From: Hydrangea macrophylla
Lineage: Eukaryota; Streptophyta; Magnoliopsida; Cornales; Hydrangeaceae
DNA: 64,000 bases
Reading direction: 5' to 3'
NCBI GenBank assembly: GCA_033977485.1
Contig: CM066997.1
Span: 79,206,634 to 79,270,633 of the forward strand
Of the stretch, positions 21,660-33,844 are shown piece by piece (position 1 is the first letter of the stretch; every line of letters begins with the position of its first letter). Position numbers and translations under genes: made by a program. The notes under the pieces are model-generated. The model did no database searches and was not told the origin of the DNA. It saw nothing but the letters and a program-made list of their open reading frames with translations.

Positions 21660-24600
21660 AGGAATAGTAGAACCTGGAAGGTACGCTTATACTCTTTCAT
21701 AGTTAAGTGAAAGCTTTATTCGATATTGGTCCTACATGTTCGTTTATTACTGTTAAGAATGTGCACTAGTTGGGTTTAGAACCCCAGCCACTTGAGCTGG
21801 TACTTAATGATGTGTCACCTTTGCGAGTGACTATTAAGTTGGGTAAAGTGTGTAAGGATTGTCCCTTGACCCTAGAGGATTGAAATCTTCCAGCAGACTT
21901 GGTAGCTCTGTCAATATTCGAATTTGACCTCATCCTAGGAATGGATTGGCTTACCAAGTACGGTGCCAAATTGGATTTCCCTCCTAGGACGATCGTTTTT
22001 ACAGTACCAGGATGTCCTACGATCAGATTTCAATGTCGACCATCGGGCGATATGTTCCTTACTAGTTATGTAGTTGTAATTGGAAGTACGAGTACAAAAC
22101 TTAATACAGACCAGATTCCTACCTTATAAGATTTTTCGGATATATTTCAGGATATTTCAAGACTTTTACCAAAGAGAAAAATAGACTTTTATATTGAACT
22201 GGCACCAGGAACGTTGCCGAATTCTAAGACTCCGTATCGAATGACGCCAACTGAGATGTTGGAATTGAATAATTAAGTTCAGGAACTTGAGGATTTAGGA
22301 TTTGTTCGCCTGAGTACATGACCTTGGGGAGCACTGGTACTATTCGTAAAGAAAAAGATGGAAAACTTCAACCCTGTATCGACTACAGAGAGTTAAATAA
22401 GATTACGATCAAGAATAGATATCCACTTCCTCGGATAGTCGATCTATTCGATTAGTTGCAAGGATCAAGAATCTTTTCAAAAATTGATCTACAGTCAGGA
22501 TATAATCAATTGTTGGTTTGACCAGAGGACGAATCAAAAACTGCTTTCAAGAAAAGATACGGGCACTGTGAGTTTCTAGTTATGTCTTTTGGATTAACTA
22601 ATGGCCCAGCAGTATTCATGGACTTAATGAATAAAGTATCTAGACCTTATCTGGATCAATTCATTATAGTATTCATCGACGACATCTTAATTTACTCTAA
22701 GACTGAGGAAGAGCATAAGGAACACTTACAGATTTCTCTACGAACACTTTGAGATAGCCAATTGTATGCAAAGTTCAGCAAATGGGAGTTTTGGCTACAA
22801 GAAGTCAAATTTCTTGGACATGTTATATCTCAGGACGGTATCTCTATGGACTCATCCATGATCGATGCAATCTTAAGCTAGAGAAGATCGACCAATGCAA
22901 CAGAAGTTAGAAGTTAGAAGATCGATGCAATCTTAAGCTAACAGGATATTATCGGAGATTCGTGGAAGGATTCTCCAAGATTACAAGACCTTTGACAAAT
23001 TTGACAAGAAATGAAGTGAAGTATGAATGGATGGATAGGCATAATGGTGCATTTCAAGAGCTAAAGGAAAGGTTAACATCTGTACTGAACTAGCAATAGC
23101 AGAGAAAGATTCATAATCTATAGTGATGCATCGCACCAAGGACTTGGTTCTGTGCTTATGCAAGATAGAAATATTATTGCGTATGGATCAAGGCAACTAA
23201 AACCCCATGAAAAGAATTATCCTACGCATGACTTAGAGTTAGCTGCGATGGTGTTTGCAGTGAAGATATGGAGACACTATCTACATGGAGAAAAAATTGT
23301 TCTGTTCTTGGATCACAAGAGCTTGAGGTATCTATTCTCTCAATATAAGTTGAACATGCGACAACGGAGATGGATGGAATTACTTAAAGATTAGGATTTT
23401 TCTTTACAATTCCATCCGGGTAAAGCAAATGTCTTGGCTAATGCTTTAAGCCGTCAACCTTGTCTAGTAATCGATTACATATTGATTTGAGAATGGCAAG
23501 CATTGGAGCTTTTAGCTGAGTTTGACCTTTGGCCAATGGAATCAATGGAAGGACAACATCTTGGATGTCTTGTCATACAACCGAATCTAATCAGCCATAT
23601 CATAGAGGCTCAACAGTCAATGGAGGATTTGAAACTATGGTTTGCTAAGATGTCAGCAAAAGAACCAAAAGTCTGGAGTATTAGTGCTGAAGGAGCCTTA
23701 CGATGCAAAGGAAGACTCTATGTGCATGACGAGGATAATCTCATAAAGGATATACTATACAAAGCACACAAATCACGAATGACGGTACACCTTGGAAGTA
23801 CAAAGATGTACAATGACTTCAAGATAAATTTCTGGTGGGAAGGAATGAAGAGAGAAATAGTTGAGTATGTAGCACAATATCTTACTTGTAAGCAAGTAAA
23901 GGCAGAACATTAGTAACCACCCGGACTTCTATAGCTGTTACCGATTCCTAATAAAAATGGGAACACGTAACCATGGATTTCATGGTAGGTTTGCCAAGGT
24001 CTTAGCAAAACCTCGATGCTATTTGGGTAATCATGGATCGACTTATGAAGAAGACATATTTTATTGCCTACAGCATGACGTATCGAGTAGAATGATTGAG
24101 CCAGATGTATCTACAACACATTGTACGACTACACGGCGTACCTATTTCAATCATGTTAGATCAAGATTCACGTTTTACCGCAGAATTTTTGAAGAGTTTC
24201 CAAACAGCAATGGGAACTTCACTGAACTTGAGTTCAGCCTTTCATTCGCAAATAGACCGGTAGACCGAATGAGCCAATCAAGTGATGGAAGACATGGTAC
24301 GAGCTTGTGTTATTAATTTTGAGAGTTCTTGGGAGATGCACAAACTGTTAATCGAGTTTGCTTATAACAATATTGTATGGAAGACCTTGCTGATCACTGC
24401 TATGCTGGGCCGAAGTCGGAGATTCTCAAATTCTTAGGCCAGAAATGGTATGAAAAACCAACAAAAATATTCAAGTTGTATGTGAGAAGATGAAAACGAC
24501 ATAGACTAGATACAAGAGTTATCCTAACAAATGACACAATGACTTGGAGTTCATAGTTGGTGATAATGTTTTACTCAAAGTTTCACCTATTCGAGGAATC

Positions 24601-24900
24601 GCTCGATTTGGTCAGAAGAGAAGCAAGCTATCACCACGATTCAACGGGCCGTTCAAAATCCTCGAACGCATTGGAAAGGTTGCCTACTGACTCATATTGC
24701 CACCGAAGATGTCAGGAGTGCACAAAGTTTCCACATCAGTATGCTGAGGAAATTTGCCCACAACCCAGCACACGAGATCAACTTCGAGGACATTGAAGTC
24801 AAGGACAACGTCACGTTCAATGAAGGACTAGTGCAGATCCTCAACCATAGAATCAAGAAGCTGAAGAACAAGAAAATTCTGTTGGTAAAAATCTAGTGGA
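21660..24900 (+). pseudogene. Tekay-like pol: protease, RT, RNase H, integrase, chromodomain tail
   Basis: Protease around 21715-22110 has LFDIGPTCSF in place of the usual D-S/T-G-A active site. Reverse transcriptase spans about 22140-23000 with the catalytic-region motif [10 protein letters not shown] (usually YVDD), plus stops, a frameshift near 22350 and a 60-bp local duplication (22861-22940). RNase H (23113-23394) reads [26 protein letters not shown]. Integrase (23503-24500) has the zinc-binding H..H but the first Cys of the Cys pair is Tyr (YLTC). The end (24640-24960) matches the chromodomain-type tail ending WKHHDEGKALWELE. Catalytic residues are lost at several sites, so it is inactive. 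Confidence 0.88.
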
Positions 24901-25121
24901 AGCATCATGATGAAGGAAAAGCTCTATGGGAGCTAGAGTCAAAGATGCAAGAAAAGTTTCCATTTTTGTTTTTACCCTACTTACTTCAGATTTTAGGGAC
25001 AAAATCTCTTAATGGTGGATGATGTAATACCCTATAGTTTTAAATGTATAATAATAAATGAGATTTTGTATAATTGTCTGGACAATACTTGTAAAGTTGT
25101 GATTAATTGATTGAACTTTTG

Positions 25122-25334
25122 TCAATCGATTAACATTGTGTCTTTTCAATGATTGACTTACTTTCAATCGATTGACACTAGGCTCTTCCCAATCGATTGA
25201 ACCAACTTCAATCGATTGAAATCTTGCCCACCTAAATCCATGACATGGAACCTTTCCCAATCGATTGAACACATTTCAATCGACAGAACATGTGCCACCT
25301 ATTCTCAATTGATTGAATTGATGCCAATCGATTG
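25122..25334. repeat. CAATCGATTG palindrome array upstream of the LTR promoter
   Basis: Exact copies at 25165, 25190, 25209, 25258 and 25325, with decayed ones at about 25122, 25275 and 25303. Decayed forms include CAATTGATTG, a CpG transition. The last exact copy ends 62 bp before the TATA box at 25396. Confidence 0.92.
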
Positions 25335-25395
25335 AATAATCTGTCAACCTTATCCCCCAAATTTAGCAGAAGCTGCCACCTTATACCCTCCTTTC

Positions 25396-25405
25396 CTATA
25401 TATAT
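25396..25405 (+). promoter_or_regulatory. TATA box of the Tekay-like LTR
   Basis: CTATATATAT followed within about 50 bp by a GA-rich leader. In the two other Tekay-type LTRs the boxes are at 45026 and 45634. Confidence 0.7.
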
Positions 25406-25445
25406 GCTCTACTCGTGGGTGTGTGCATTTGTTGAGACTGAGAGT

Positions 25446-25489
<44 letters not shown>

Positions 25490-25866
25490 AGAGTTATATA
25501 CATTATATACACATATATATATACACACACATATATACTATACATACACACTATCACAAAGAGAGGGAAAGAAGCAGAAAGATAAAGAGAAGAAGAAAGA
25601 CAGAAAGAGAAACAGAGAAGTGACAGAGACAGAGACAGAGACAGAGATAGAGAGAAGAAAATGAGAGAGCGGAAAGCTCCATTGGAGGCCAAGCTTTGAA
25701 GCTCACCAAACTCCCCCTTGATCACATAATTGAGTTCCAAACCCACTCAATAGCATAGATGTCAAGTTTTACAAGTTCTAGATGTGAAAAAACCAAGGAA
25801 AATGAGGAACCTGAAATGGAGTCCGCTTCTGCCAGCCTCTGGGGAAGATGACCATTTCAATTGGGT

Positions 25867-26034
25867 TCAATCGATTGATATTGTCTCAATCGATTGACAT
25901 GACTGCCACTCAATCAATTGAAAATGACTTTAATCGATTGAAACTTATTTTTCCCAATTTATGGAAAACGACTTCAATCGATTGAAACTATCTTTTGCCA
26001 TAATCAATTGAACCCTGGTCCCAATCGATTGGTA
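25867..26034. repeat. Second CAATCGATTG cluster, downstream of the promoter
   Basis: At least four exact CAATCGATTG plus variants such as TAATCGATTG and CAATCAATTG, in the transcribed part of the LTR. LTR-B repeats this layout at 46060-46218. Confidence 0.88.
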
Positions 26035-27302
26035 TTCACAAAATGTTGATAATCTTTGTTGTTAATGACATAAACTGTCGAGTTGTTTAAATACATTCTT
26101 TAGGCTTTCATTATTCACTACCATTGATTTCGAAGATAATAAGACGCGATGATGCGATACGTTATTAATGCACAATAATGTGTCAAAATTTTAGTTAATG
26201 TGGTAGTCGGGAATTAGCTTGATATCTGTTTCATTTAAATTAGAGTAGTCAGACCACAATGAGAAGTTATATATCATTATTAGTTCAGAGCATATGTAGA
26301 TTTGATAAATTATGGGAATCGTACATGGGAGGACACTTGGTCATGATATGTCCTTAACGGCGGTGGGCAGTTACTTCCTTAATAGCGGTGGGTGGGACCA
26401 AGTAGTCCTAAGATAGCCAGGTGATCCATAATATGTTCTTAACAACAGTGGGTAGGGATCACTAGTATACGTAGCTAAGTTATGGCAATAAATTGATATA
26501 CTATTGTTCGAAAAGTTGAATCATTGGCATGCGGTGGGAGGTTATATCCTTAAAAGTGGGGGATGGACTTACGTAGTGTCCATGACATTCAGTGGGCGAT
26601 GAGAGGTCCTTAAAAGCGGTGGACGGAATAATGGTGTATCTATAGAGTTGAACTATCAAGTCTGTTATTAAATTAGGAGTACTTAGTCAGTCTTTTGGGT
26701 AACAAGACGTTAGTAACAGTTAACGATTGGAACAAGGAGAAGATATCATTAGTAGCATCTAGATATATCAATTCATAACTTATAATTACTTCACCCTTAC
26801 GATATTGTATAAGTTTCTACTCACTTAGTTTTCAATAAGCTAACGACTTTTATGCCTAGATATTCCCCGTCCAGACTACCTTATTTCTAACACTACAGGT
26901 GATGGAGCTTACAATGATGGCTACTACCTGGAGGGGGAGTACGCAGAGGTTGGCCCCACTGAGAACGAGTATGTTGGGGAAGACTACTACGCTGACGATT
27001 ACATCTATGCCAACTAAAGACAAAGATAGATAATAGTTTCTATTTTGCTGTCAGACTTTACTATTACGTTTTACAACCGGGCATAGGTTGCCTTATAACT
27101 TTTATCTTACGTTACAAACTCTGGTATAATAGTTAGTAAGTTGAGATTGTAATTAGTTGAATTATATCACTGTTATCTTTATTTATTGTGGTTTATATAG
27201 AACTGCGTGGCGTGGACAATTCAGTGACTTCACCAGTCATTCCCTATGTACCCAAAAATAAAATTTTATTTTTCTCTATTTTTGTTGTTCTGGGGCGTAA
27301 CA

Positions 27303-27595
27303 TTTAAGTAGACAGGTTATGTATAGAATAAGAGGTTGCTTTGATATCCAAACACAAAAATTCTCATGAGCGATAATCCAAAAAGATGGACCTTTCTTGT
27401 GGTTTGTATAAATACACTGACCCACTTGTCAGTAGTGAAAATCTAACAAAGTTAACGGTGTATACAGAATTACTTATATACGCCTAATCTAAAATACAAC
27501 TTATTAGTTTTAAAAAATTAACACATGATTAATGGGTAAATTTACAATTAGAAAAAAATCATAATTCATATTAGGGAAAAAAATGTTGAATAATT
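27303..27595. repeat. Direct duplication, copy 1
   Basis: Matches 28480-28760 with many substitutions over about 290 bp. It starts exactly at the outer edge of the Tekay-like LTR. The other copy ends exactly at the start of the Copia LTR. No coding content. Confidence 0.85.
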
Positions 27596-27827
27596 TTTTT
27601 TTTTTATAGATTTTTAATGATAAATCTCTAGACCACTCCTACTTGCTAGTTGATGTTATGTATGACTCGCTCTATTTTCCATACACGTGTCTTGAAAGTG
27701 GAAGAATTAAAATACCTAAAAAAATTAAAACCTTAAAAATGAAAACCAATAAAAAAAAATTGATTTCAATTATTGCAGCTAGCCCAACAATGTCAGGTTA
27801 TTTTCTCCCCCTCTCTCTCTCTCTCTG

Positions 27828-27914
<87 letters not shown>

Positions 27915-28479
27915 TATCTAGGATATTTTGGGGCCCTTGATTACCGATAAAAATATGGGAAAATTACACTTACACCCCCTGTACTTAAGGGTATTGTGAC
28001 TGTGACCCTGTATTATTTTTTTGTGACACTTATTCTTCCTGTATGTTCTTCGAAAGCGTTACATTTGTAAATCGACTAAATTTAATGAAACAAAGCCTGT
28101 GTATGGTGTGCATCTAAAAAAGCATGCTAACCATTGGGTATATCCGAAACTAATCGAAGTTAAAATAAATATGAAAGTAGTTAGCAAGATTTATTAACAT
28201 TTACTCTTTAGCTGAAAGTACATGAAGCATTAGTAACACGCTTGAAACTGTAAGGAGTTACGATAAATATTGAGCTAAAAGGGGGAGGAAAGTACAGGTG
28301 ATTTGCAAAGTAGCACTTGTCAGTGGAAAATAATTAGAGGATATATCTAAACAAATCTGCAAGATAGAAGACTTCATATACTTTATTAAGTTAATTTTTG
28401 CCCAATACTGTTTGTTTTGTTTCATCGTCTTGTGTTAACATTATGCATTAATATCCTCCAAATTCCCTCTTTGCCTTCA
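27596..28479. other. Non-coding spacer with GA/CT palindrome
   Basis: No gene seen. It contains a CT run meeting a GA run at a TCGA centre (27869/27870); the arms pair perfectly for about 34 bp each (27836-27903) with no loop. Confidence 0.8.
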
Positions 28480-28759
28480 TTTAAGCAGACGATGCATGTA
28501 TAGAATAAGAGGCTGCTTTAATATCCAAACTCAAAAACTCTCCTAAGCGACAGTCAAAATAGAGGGACCTTTCTCGTGGTATGTATAAATACACTTACCT
28601 CCACTTGTCTGTGATGAAAATCTAACAAAGTTAACGGTGTATACAAAATTACTTAGATTCCCCTAATCTAAAATACAACTTATTAATTTAAAAGATTAAC
28701 ACATTATTAATGGGTAAATTTACAATTAGGAAAATAATAATTCATATTAGAACAAAAGA
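28480..28759. repeat. Direct duplication, copy 2
   Basis: Diverged copy of 27303-27595, sharing words such as TCTAACAAAGTTAACGGTGT. It ends where the Copia LTR begins. Confidence 0.85.
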
Positions 28760-28953
28760 TGTTAAATGTGTTATAAATATTACATATTTGTATGTGGCTG
28801 TCCAATTTTTGTATTAAACTAGGGATCTAATTGTAAAGTGATATTTATCTATACACCCCTGCCCTACCCTATAAATAGGGAGTATATCAATAAGAACAGT
28901 CACTTTGATTCTTGGTTTATATCTGCTCTCTTTATTCTCTCTCTATCATATCA
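28760..28953 (+). repeat. Putative short 5' LTR of the Copia element
   Basis: 194 bp, TGTTAAATG..CATATCA, with a TATA box CTATAAATA at 28869-28877 and a putative primer site GTTATCAGCAC immediately after. No second copy is available to confirm the ends. Confidence 0.6.
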
Positions 28954-29204
28954 CGTTATCAGCACAGTAGTTTCTCAAGAAGAAAACCCCAGTGTCTCGA
29001 GAAGAAAATCCTAGGTATTGAAAAGGAGTTCAGTCTTTCATTCTTCTTCAATACATAGAATCAAAGGTAAGAAATAATTTAGTTCACTTCTTCTTCGATT
29101 CAGAGAAACCACGGGTAAGAAATCTTAAATCTTGAGATTACTGTTTGTTTCTTTGTTTTCTACACAAAGAAGATCTGTGGTATGTACGTGTATATATATA
29201 TATA

Positions 29205-29580
29205 TATATGTTAGAACTTGAAGTTCTATATAAATTAAATAATCCAAACTTGAAGATCTGTGATTTATATTTTGGAAGCTGAAGTTCCATATGAAATAAA
29301 TACGTCTGGCCCGCAGATTTGTAATGTGAGTATTAGAACTTGAAGTTCTGAATAAAATAAATAAGATAGACCAGAAGATTTGTGAAAATTATATTAGAAC
29401 TTGAAGTTCTATATGAAAAATATAATCCAGACTTGCAGATCCGTGATAGACTTATTAGAATCTAAAGTTTTCTATAAAATAAATAATTCAGACCTGAAGA
29501 TCTGTGAGAGGTATATTATTTTTGTATATATGTTAGAAGGATATCAAAATATGAAGTTCTATAAAAAAAAATAATGTAGA
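29205..29580 (+). repeat. Tandem repeat in the Copia leader with AGAACTTGAAGTTCT core
   Basis: Five to six diverged units of roughly 63 bp in the untranslated leader. Each has a self-complementary core, AGAACTT-G-AAGTTCT or a variant, followed by AGATCTGTGA-like words. The core could fold into a small hairpin. Confidence 0.75.
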
Positions 29581-30226
29581 ATCTGAATTTATGTATTAAT
29601 AATATATATTTTCTATCTCTCGAACCAAAAGTTCTATAGGAAATAATACATATTTTTTATGGATCATAGTATGATTGGACATCAATATCATGTGTTTTCA
29701 TGTTTGAGATATCATGGGATGGTATTTGATCAAGGTAAACTCTCATGGTATTGATCCTTATACTAGAGCCTGAAGTTATAATATTTATTTTCATGCTAGG
29801 GTTAACTTTTGTAAGTTTTTAACAATCCTACAATGGTTAGGCCATATCAATTTTTTTTTTTAAATTCGATTTAGTTGCAACTGTATTATATTTTGATCTC
29901 GATTTTTTTTAAATACGATCAATGGCTACACATGGTATTGATACCTAGATTATGTATTGCAGTCATCTAATAGTGTTGGGGTTTCCAAATGGGTCTTTAT
30001 TTATTGAGTTTTTAATTTTTGCACAACATTGGCTCTTTATCATTGATCAATGTTAAGTTCAGTTTTATTATTTAAACAAAGTAAATATCCAAAGGTTGTT
30101 TTTCTAGATAATAGAAGGACTTTCACATGATAAGATCTGAAATCCTAAAACATTCTAATTTTTATCATGTCCAATTGTATCTCTTTGTTACTTGTTTATT
30201 AATTTATTTATTTTTCTCCATTAAGA

Positions 30227-30519
30227 TGTTGAGTCTTACAAAACTTGAATTTAAAGCTCTTGATGTCAATCAAGGGAACTATTTGTCTTGACAACTTAAT
30301 GTCAAACTTCACTTACATTCTAAAAAGTTGGGTGACTCTATTAAAGAAGGAAATAAAATGTCTCCTGAAGAGAAATCATTTGCACTTATTTTCTTGCATC
30401 ACCATATTCATGATGACATCAAGAACAAGTAATTAACTGAGGAAGATCCCTTGAGCATGTGGAAGCCCCTGAAGGACAGGTGTGACCATAAGAAGATGGT
30501 CATACTTCCTAATGCATGA
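30227..30519 (+). pseudogene. Copia gag fragment
   Basis: Reads LTKLEFKALDVNQGNYLS, stop, then a Gag stretch ending DPLSMWKPLKDRCDHKKMVI with another stop. This is the N-terminal part of the plant Copia Gag (UBN2-type). The C-terminal half and zinc knuckle are missing before pol begins at 30663. Confidence 0.75.
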
Positions 30520-30662
30520 ATAATTTCTTTAGTTAGAGTTGAAATTTTTTAATTACTTATTTGTATGGGAAAAGTTTTATTTGGGTTTTTTGAATAATTG
30601 TTTGTTGAATAAAATCTCTGATAGTTTATTATTCTTCACTTTATTAATTTTTTTTAAAGGTA

Positions 30663-31937
30663 TGGATCTTGGGATGGAAAGATGCGAGGATGATATATGC
30701 CTGGCCGATAGGGGGATAACCCACACCATTCTTAAATGTCAAAAGCTCTTCTCTACACAGGAACTTAACAAACAAAATGTGTCCACTATAGCTGGATCTG
30801 CACAAATTATTGAAGACTCTGGAAGAGCCCATATTTTGTTACCAAATGGTACTCATCTATTAATTCAAAATGCGTTATATTCAAATAGTTCCCGAAGAAA
30901 CTTGCCAAGTTTTAATGATATACTTATGAATGGGTATCATATTGAAACTAAAAATGAAGGTAATAAAGAATTTTTATGCATAATTTCTTATGTTGGAAGG
31001 CAGAAGCTTACATTAGAAAAAAATTCTATTCTCTCAATGGGATTATATTATACAACAATTGAGATTGTTGAATCACATGTCATTGTGAGCCAAAAGCTTA
31101 AAGGGAGCCAGATTCTCAAAGACCCAAGTAATTTAATTCTTTGGCATGATCGTTGGGTCATCTTGGATCTACAATGTTGAAGAAGATAGTGGATAACTCA
31201 AATCGGCATACTCTAGCAAACCAACATTTGATTTTGCCTATTGGACAACTTTGTAATCCTTGTTTATAAGGAAAACTTATTACTAGACCATCATTTCTTA
31301 AAATTGCTTCTGAGTCGCCATCCTTCTTGAAAAGGATACAAGGTGACATTTGTTGTCCAATTCATCATGCTAGTGGCTCATTTAGATATTACATAGTCTT
31401 ATTAGATGCTTCCACAAGATGGTCACATGCATGCCTACTCTCTACACGTAATCTTGCTTTGCCTGATTACTTAGTCAAATTATCAAACTTAAGGCACTTT
31501 TTTCGGACCAACCAATTAAGTCTATTCACCTTGACAATGTGGCCGAATTCACCTTTCAAGTTTTTGATGACTATTGTTCATCCATAGGAATTGATTTTGA
31601 ACATCCTGTCACACATGTACACACATAAAATGGTTTAGCAGAATCCCTAATTAAACGCCTTCAACTTGTTGCGAGGCCCTTGCTTATGCAATCTAGACTC
31701 CCTATTAGTGCTTGGGGACATGCTATCTTGCATACTAAAATGTTACTTAGACTTAGACCCACTTCTTATAATCAGTTCTCACCTACACAACTTATGATAG
31801 GTTGTTAGCCTAACATTTCACACTTGCGAAAATTTGGTTGTGCAGTACATGTTCCTATACCACCCCAAAAACGTACTAAGATGGGCACCCAAAGGCATTT
31901 GAGAATTTATCTTGGTTTTAACTCAACTTCCATTATC
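30663..31937 (+). pseudogene. Copia pol fragment (pre-integrase and integrase)
   Basis: Opens with the pre-integrase segment (DICLADRGITHTILK, later WHDRW), then the integrase core (FLKRIQGDICCPIHHASG, YYIVLLDASTRW, and in other frames the SIGIDFEHPVTHVHT-type and NGLAESLIKRL-type segments). It ends in HLRIYLGFNSTSII just before the downstream domain boundary. Several stops and at least two frameshifts. Reverse transcriptase and RNase H are absent. Confidence 0.82.
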
Positions 31938-33485
31938 TTGGCAATCAGCATATCTGGCAGTAAATACATATCAGGCTGCATTACTTCCTCGATATAAACC
32001 TTCTTTTCAGATTTACTAACGGGTTTGAAGTGACACACATTAGCTGTAGCATCCGTCTCAACATACCCCTTTGCTAACTCTTTGCCAAACTTATCACATA
32101 AGATAACTGAGGGTTTGCCAGTGGGAGTAGGCATAGATTGAGGAGAATGTGGAATGCCCAGTGTGGGAAAAACATTGCTCAAGTTTTGAGCCAAATGAGT
32201 TGAGTGATTAACTGAATTCGAACCAAGATCACTTAATGGCGTACTCACCAATGACGGGTTACTCACAGTTTCTAGTTTTGACACTAAAAACTCAATTATA
32301 TCCTCAAAATTGTCTAGTCTTAAAATAATTTCATCCTTGAATGAGGCATTCTCTTTATTTGCCTTATCTTTATGTCCAATTTTTGACTTTGCCACACCAA
32401 GTTGAACTAGTTGCTTCTTAGAGATGTGGGAACCCACTCCACGAACTCCTCTCTTGCATTCCTTCCCAAATACTTCTGCTAACTCATCACTCTCAAGGTC
32501 TTCACACATGTCGCTACATACCTCGCCATTCAAACTTCTACTTTTTCTTCTATTTCTAGCAGCCTTCACTTCATCCTGTAGTATTCAAGTGTAAAAATTT
32601 AGATAAAACAATTTACAAACTATCCTAAAATGAAAACAACTCAAAAAAAGAAATATGCTACTTACATATATACTTTTAGCACTCTCCAACACAGTCCCGT
32701 CATTATGCTCATGAGCTGCCAACCATTTATCTACACGACTAACTTGGGTTCTAGGATTTTCTTATTGCTATACATTGAAATTTAATGAGTAAGTTACAGA
32801 AAAAATGTTAAGATTAAAAAGTGTAATCAATGATACGAACCATTAAAAAATGTTTCTGAGCGTAGGAACGACGCCTAATAGTGTGTCCACACTTCAACTA
32901 TTTTTTATTACTAGAGTTTGTAAGAGCTTGCTCCTTTTTTGGATGACTCTCATTTTCTACAAACTTTTTCCAAAACATTGGATCAACACCTTTTGGACCT
33001 CCGTCACTAAAATTACCCTTCTTCAAAAGGGCCCGCAAGGAAGCTTTCCAAGTCCTAAATTTTTGGGGCCACGCCTGTTCTGCCAATGGGCGAGCCACAG
33101 CTGGTGGAACATTTAATGCAAATTCACCCTAGTAGTTGAATAGGATAGTAATGTTAAACATATACGATAGAATTAAAGTAAGAAAACATTTGGAACTCAG
33201 AACTTATAAACAAAAGTTTACCATCAAGGAATTCCAAACATCATCTTTGAAGTTCTTAGGCACTTTTCTAATATCTTCATAGCAAATGGGAATGAGAGCT
33301 CTTACAAAATCTCCTATCTGAGTACTCCATACCTTTGCGTACTCACCCATGACAAACCCATCCTCTTCGATTATGACTTTTATTTTCCCCTTTGGGGCAT
33401 TGCCTCTTGATGACTCAGATGCGGGTGGGTCAGTAGAAGATGGGTGAGATGAACTCGGGTTAGGATTACCTGCACTTGATGACAT
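31907..33485 (-). pseudogene. TNPA-like plant transposase (Transposase_24 type), four exons, one stop
   Basis: Four exons with GT..AG borders and matching phases: 33485-33222, 33128-32837, 32760-32666 and 32575-31907, together 439 residues. Exon 1 starts MSSSAGNPNPSSS and is Ser/Pro-rich. Exon 2 carries the family core (RPLAEQAWPQKFRTWKASLR, then GVDPMFWKKFV). Exon 3 has DKWLAAHEHNDGTVLESAKSIY. Exon 4 is lysine-rich, then a predicted coil and a C-terminal domain. One amber codon at 32898-32900 breaks exon 2. The last codons overlap the edge of Copia homology, so the C-terminus may be foreign. Such proteins bind sub-terminal repeats of CACTA elements. Confidence 0.78.
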
Positions 33486-33844
33486 ACTTTTGAATGCCTA
33501 TCATTGGAATACAATGTGTTAGTTTGCCCATGCAATATTAGATCAATAATTACAATATTAAATCACATAGAAACAATCAATTATTTCACATAGAACGACC
33601 AAGTATTTCACATAGCAACAACCAAGTATTTCACACAACAACAACTAGATATTAGATTAAGAACTAGAGGCTATTAATAATGCACAAAAAGTAATAGAAC
33701 AAAAAGTATTTCAATCCAATATACATGTCATTTATTTCCAAAAAAAAAAAACTAGGCAGAGCCATTCTGCATCAACAGATTTTTCAAATAAGGTTGGTCT
33801 TCAAGAGTTGATTGGAAGACTGTTGGTATCTCTAACTCGTCTTG

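Larger units (their letters stand above)
19998..27302 (+). mobile_element. Decayed Tekay/Del-like Ty3 retrotransposon
   Basis: Ordered remains of gag, protease, reverse transcriptase, RNase H, integrase and a chromodomain-like tail, followed by a 2.3-kb 3' LTR that starts TGTAATACCC. This LTR start and the integrase-chromodomain tail are typical of Tekay/Del chromoviruses. The 5' LTR is not in view: the gag-only element inserted on its upstream side. Many stops and frameshifts make it dead. Confidence 0.85.
25023..27302 (+). repeat. 3' LTR of the Tekay-like element
   Basis: 2280 bp from TGTAATACCC to GGGGCGTAACA, the usual ends of this lineage, preceded by a weak purine tract (TTAATGGTGGATGA). 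U3 holds an array of CAATCGATTG palindromes, then the TATA box. The leader begins with a GA microsatellite (25447-25488), followed by a second palindrome cluster. A short acidic frame (GDGAYNDGYYLEGEYAEV.., 26902-27017) sits near the end. Confidence 0.87.
28760..31937 (+). mobile_element. Truncated Copia retrotransposon
   Basis: A short 5' LTR (28760-28953), a long repeat-bearing leader, broken gag and a pol that runs through the pre-integrase and integrase regions, then stops abruptly at the CACTA element. No 3' LTR is in the window. Gag and pol resemble the plant Copia group with short LTRs and an unusual TTATCAGCAC-type primer site. Inactive. Confidence 0.83.

Noticed and set aside
25423..25746. 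Arg/Glu- and Ser/Leu-rich frames
   Set aside because: Translation of GA/CT microsatellites in an LTR leader.
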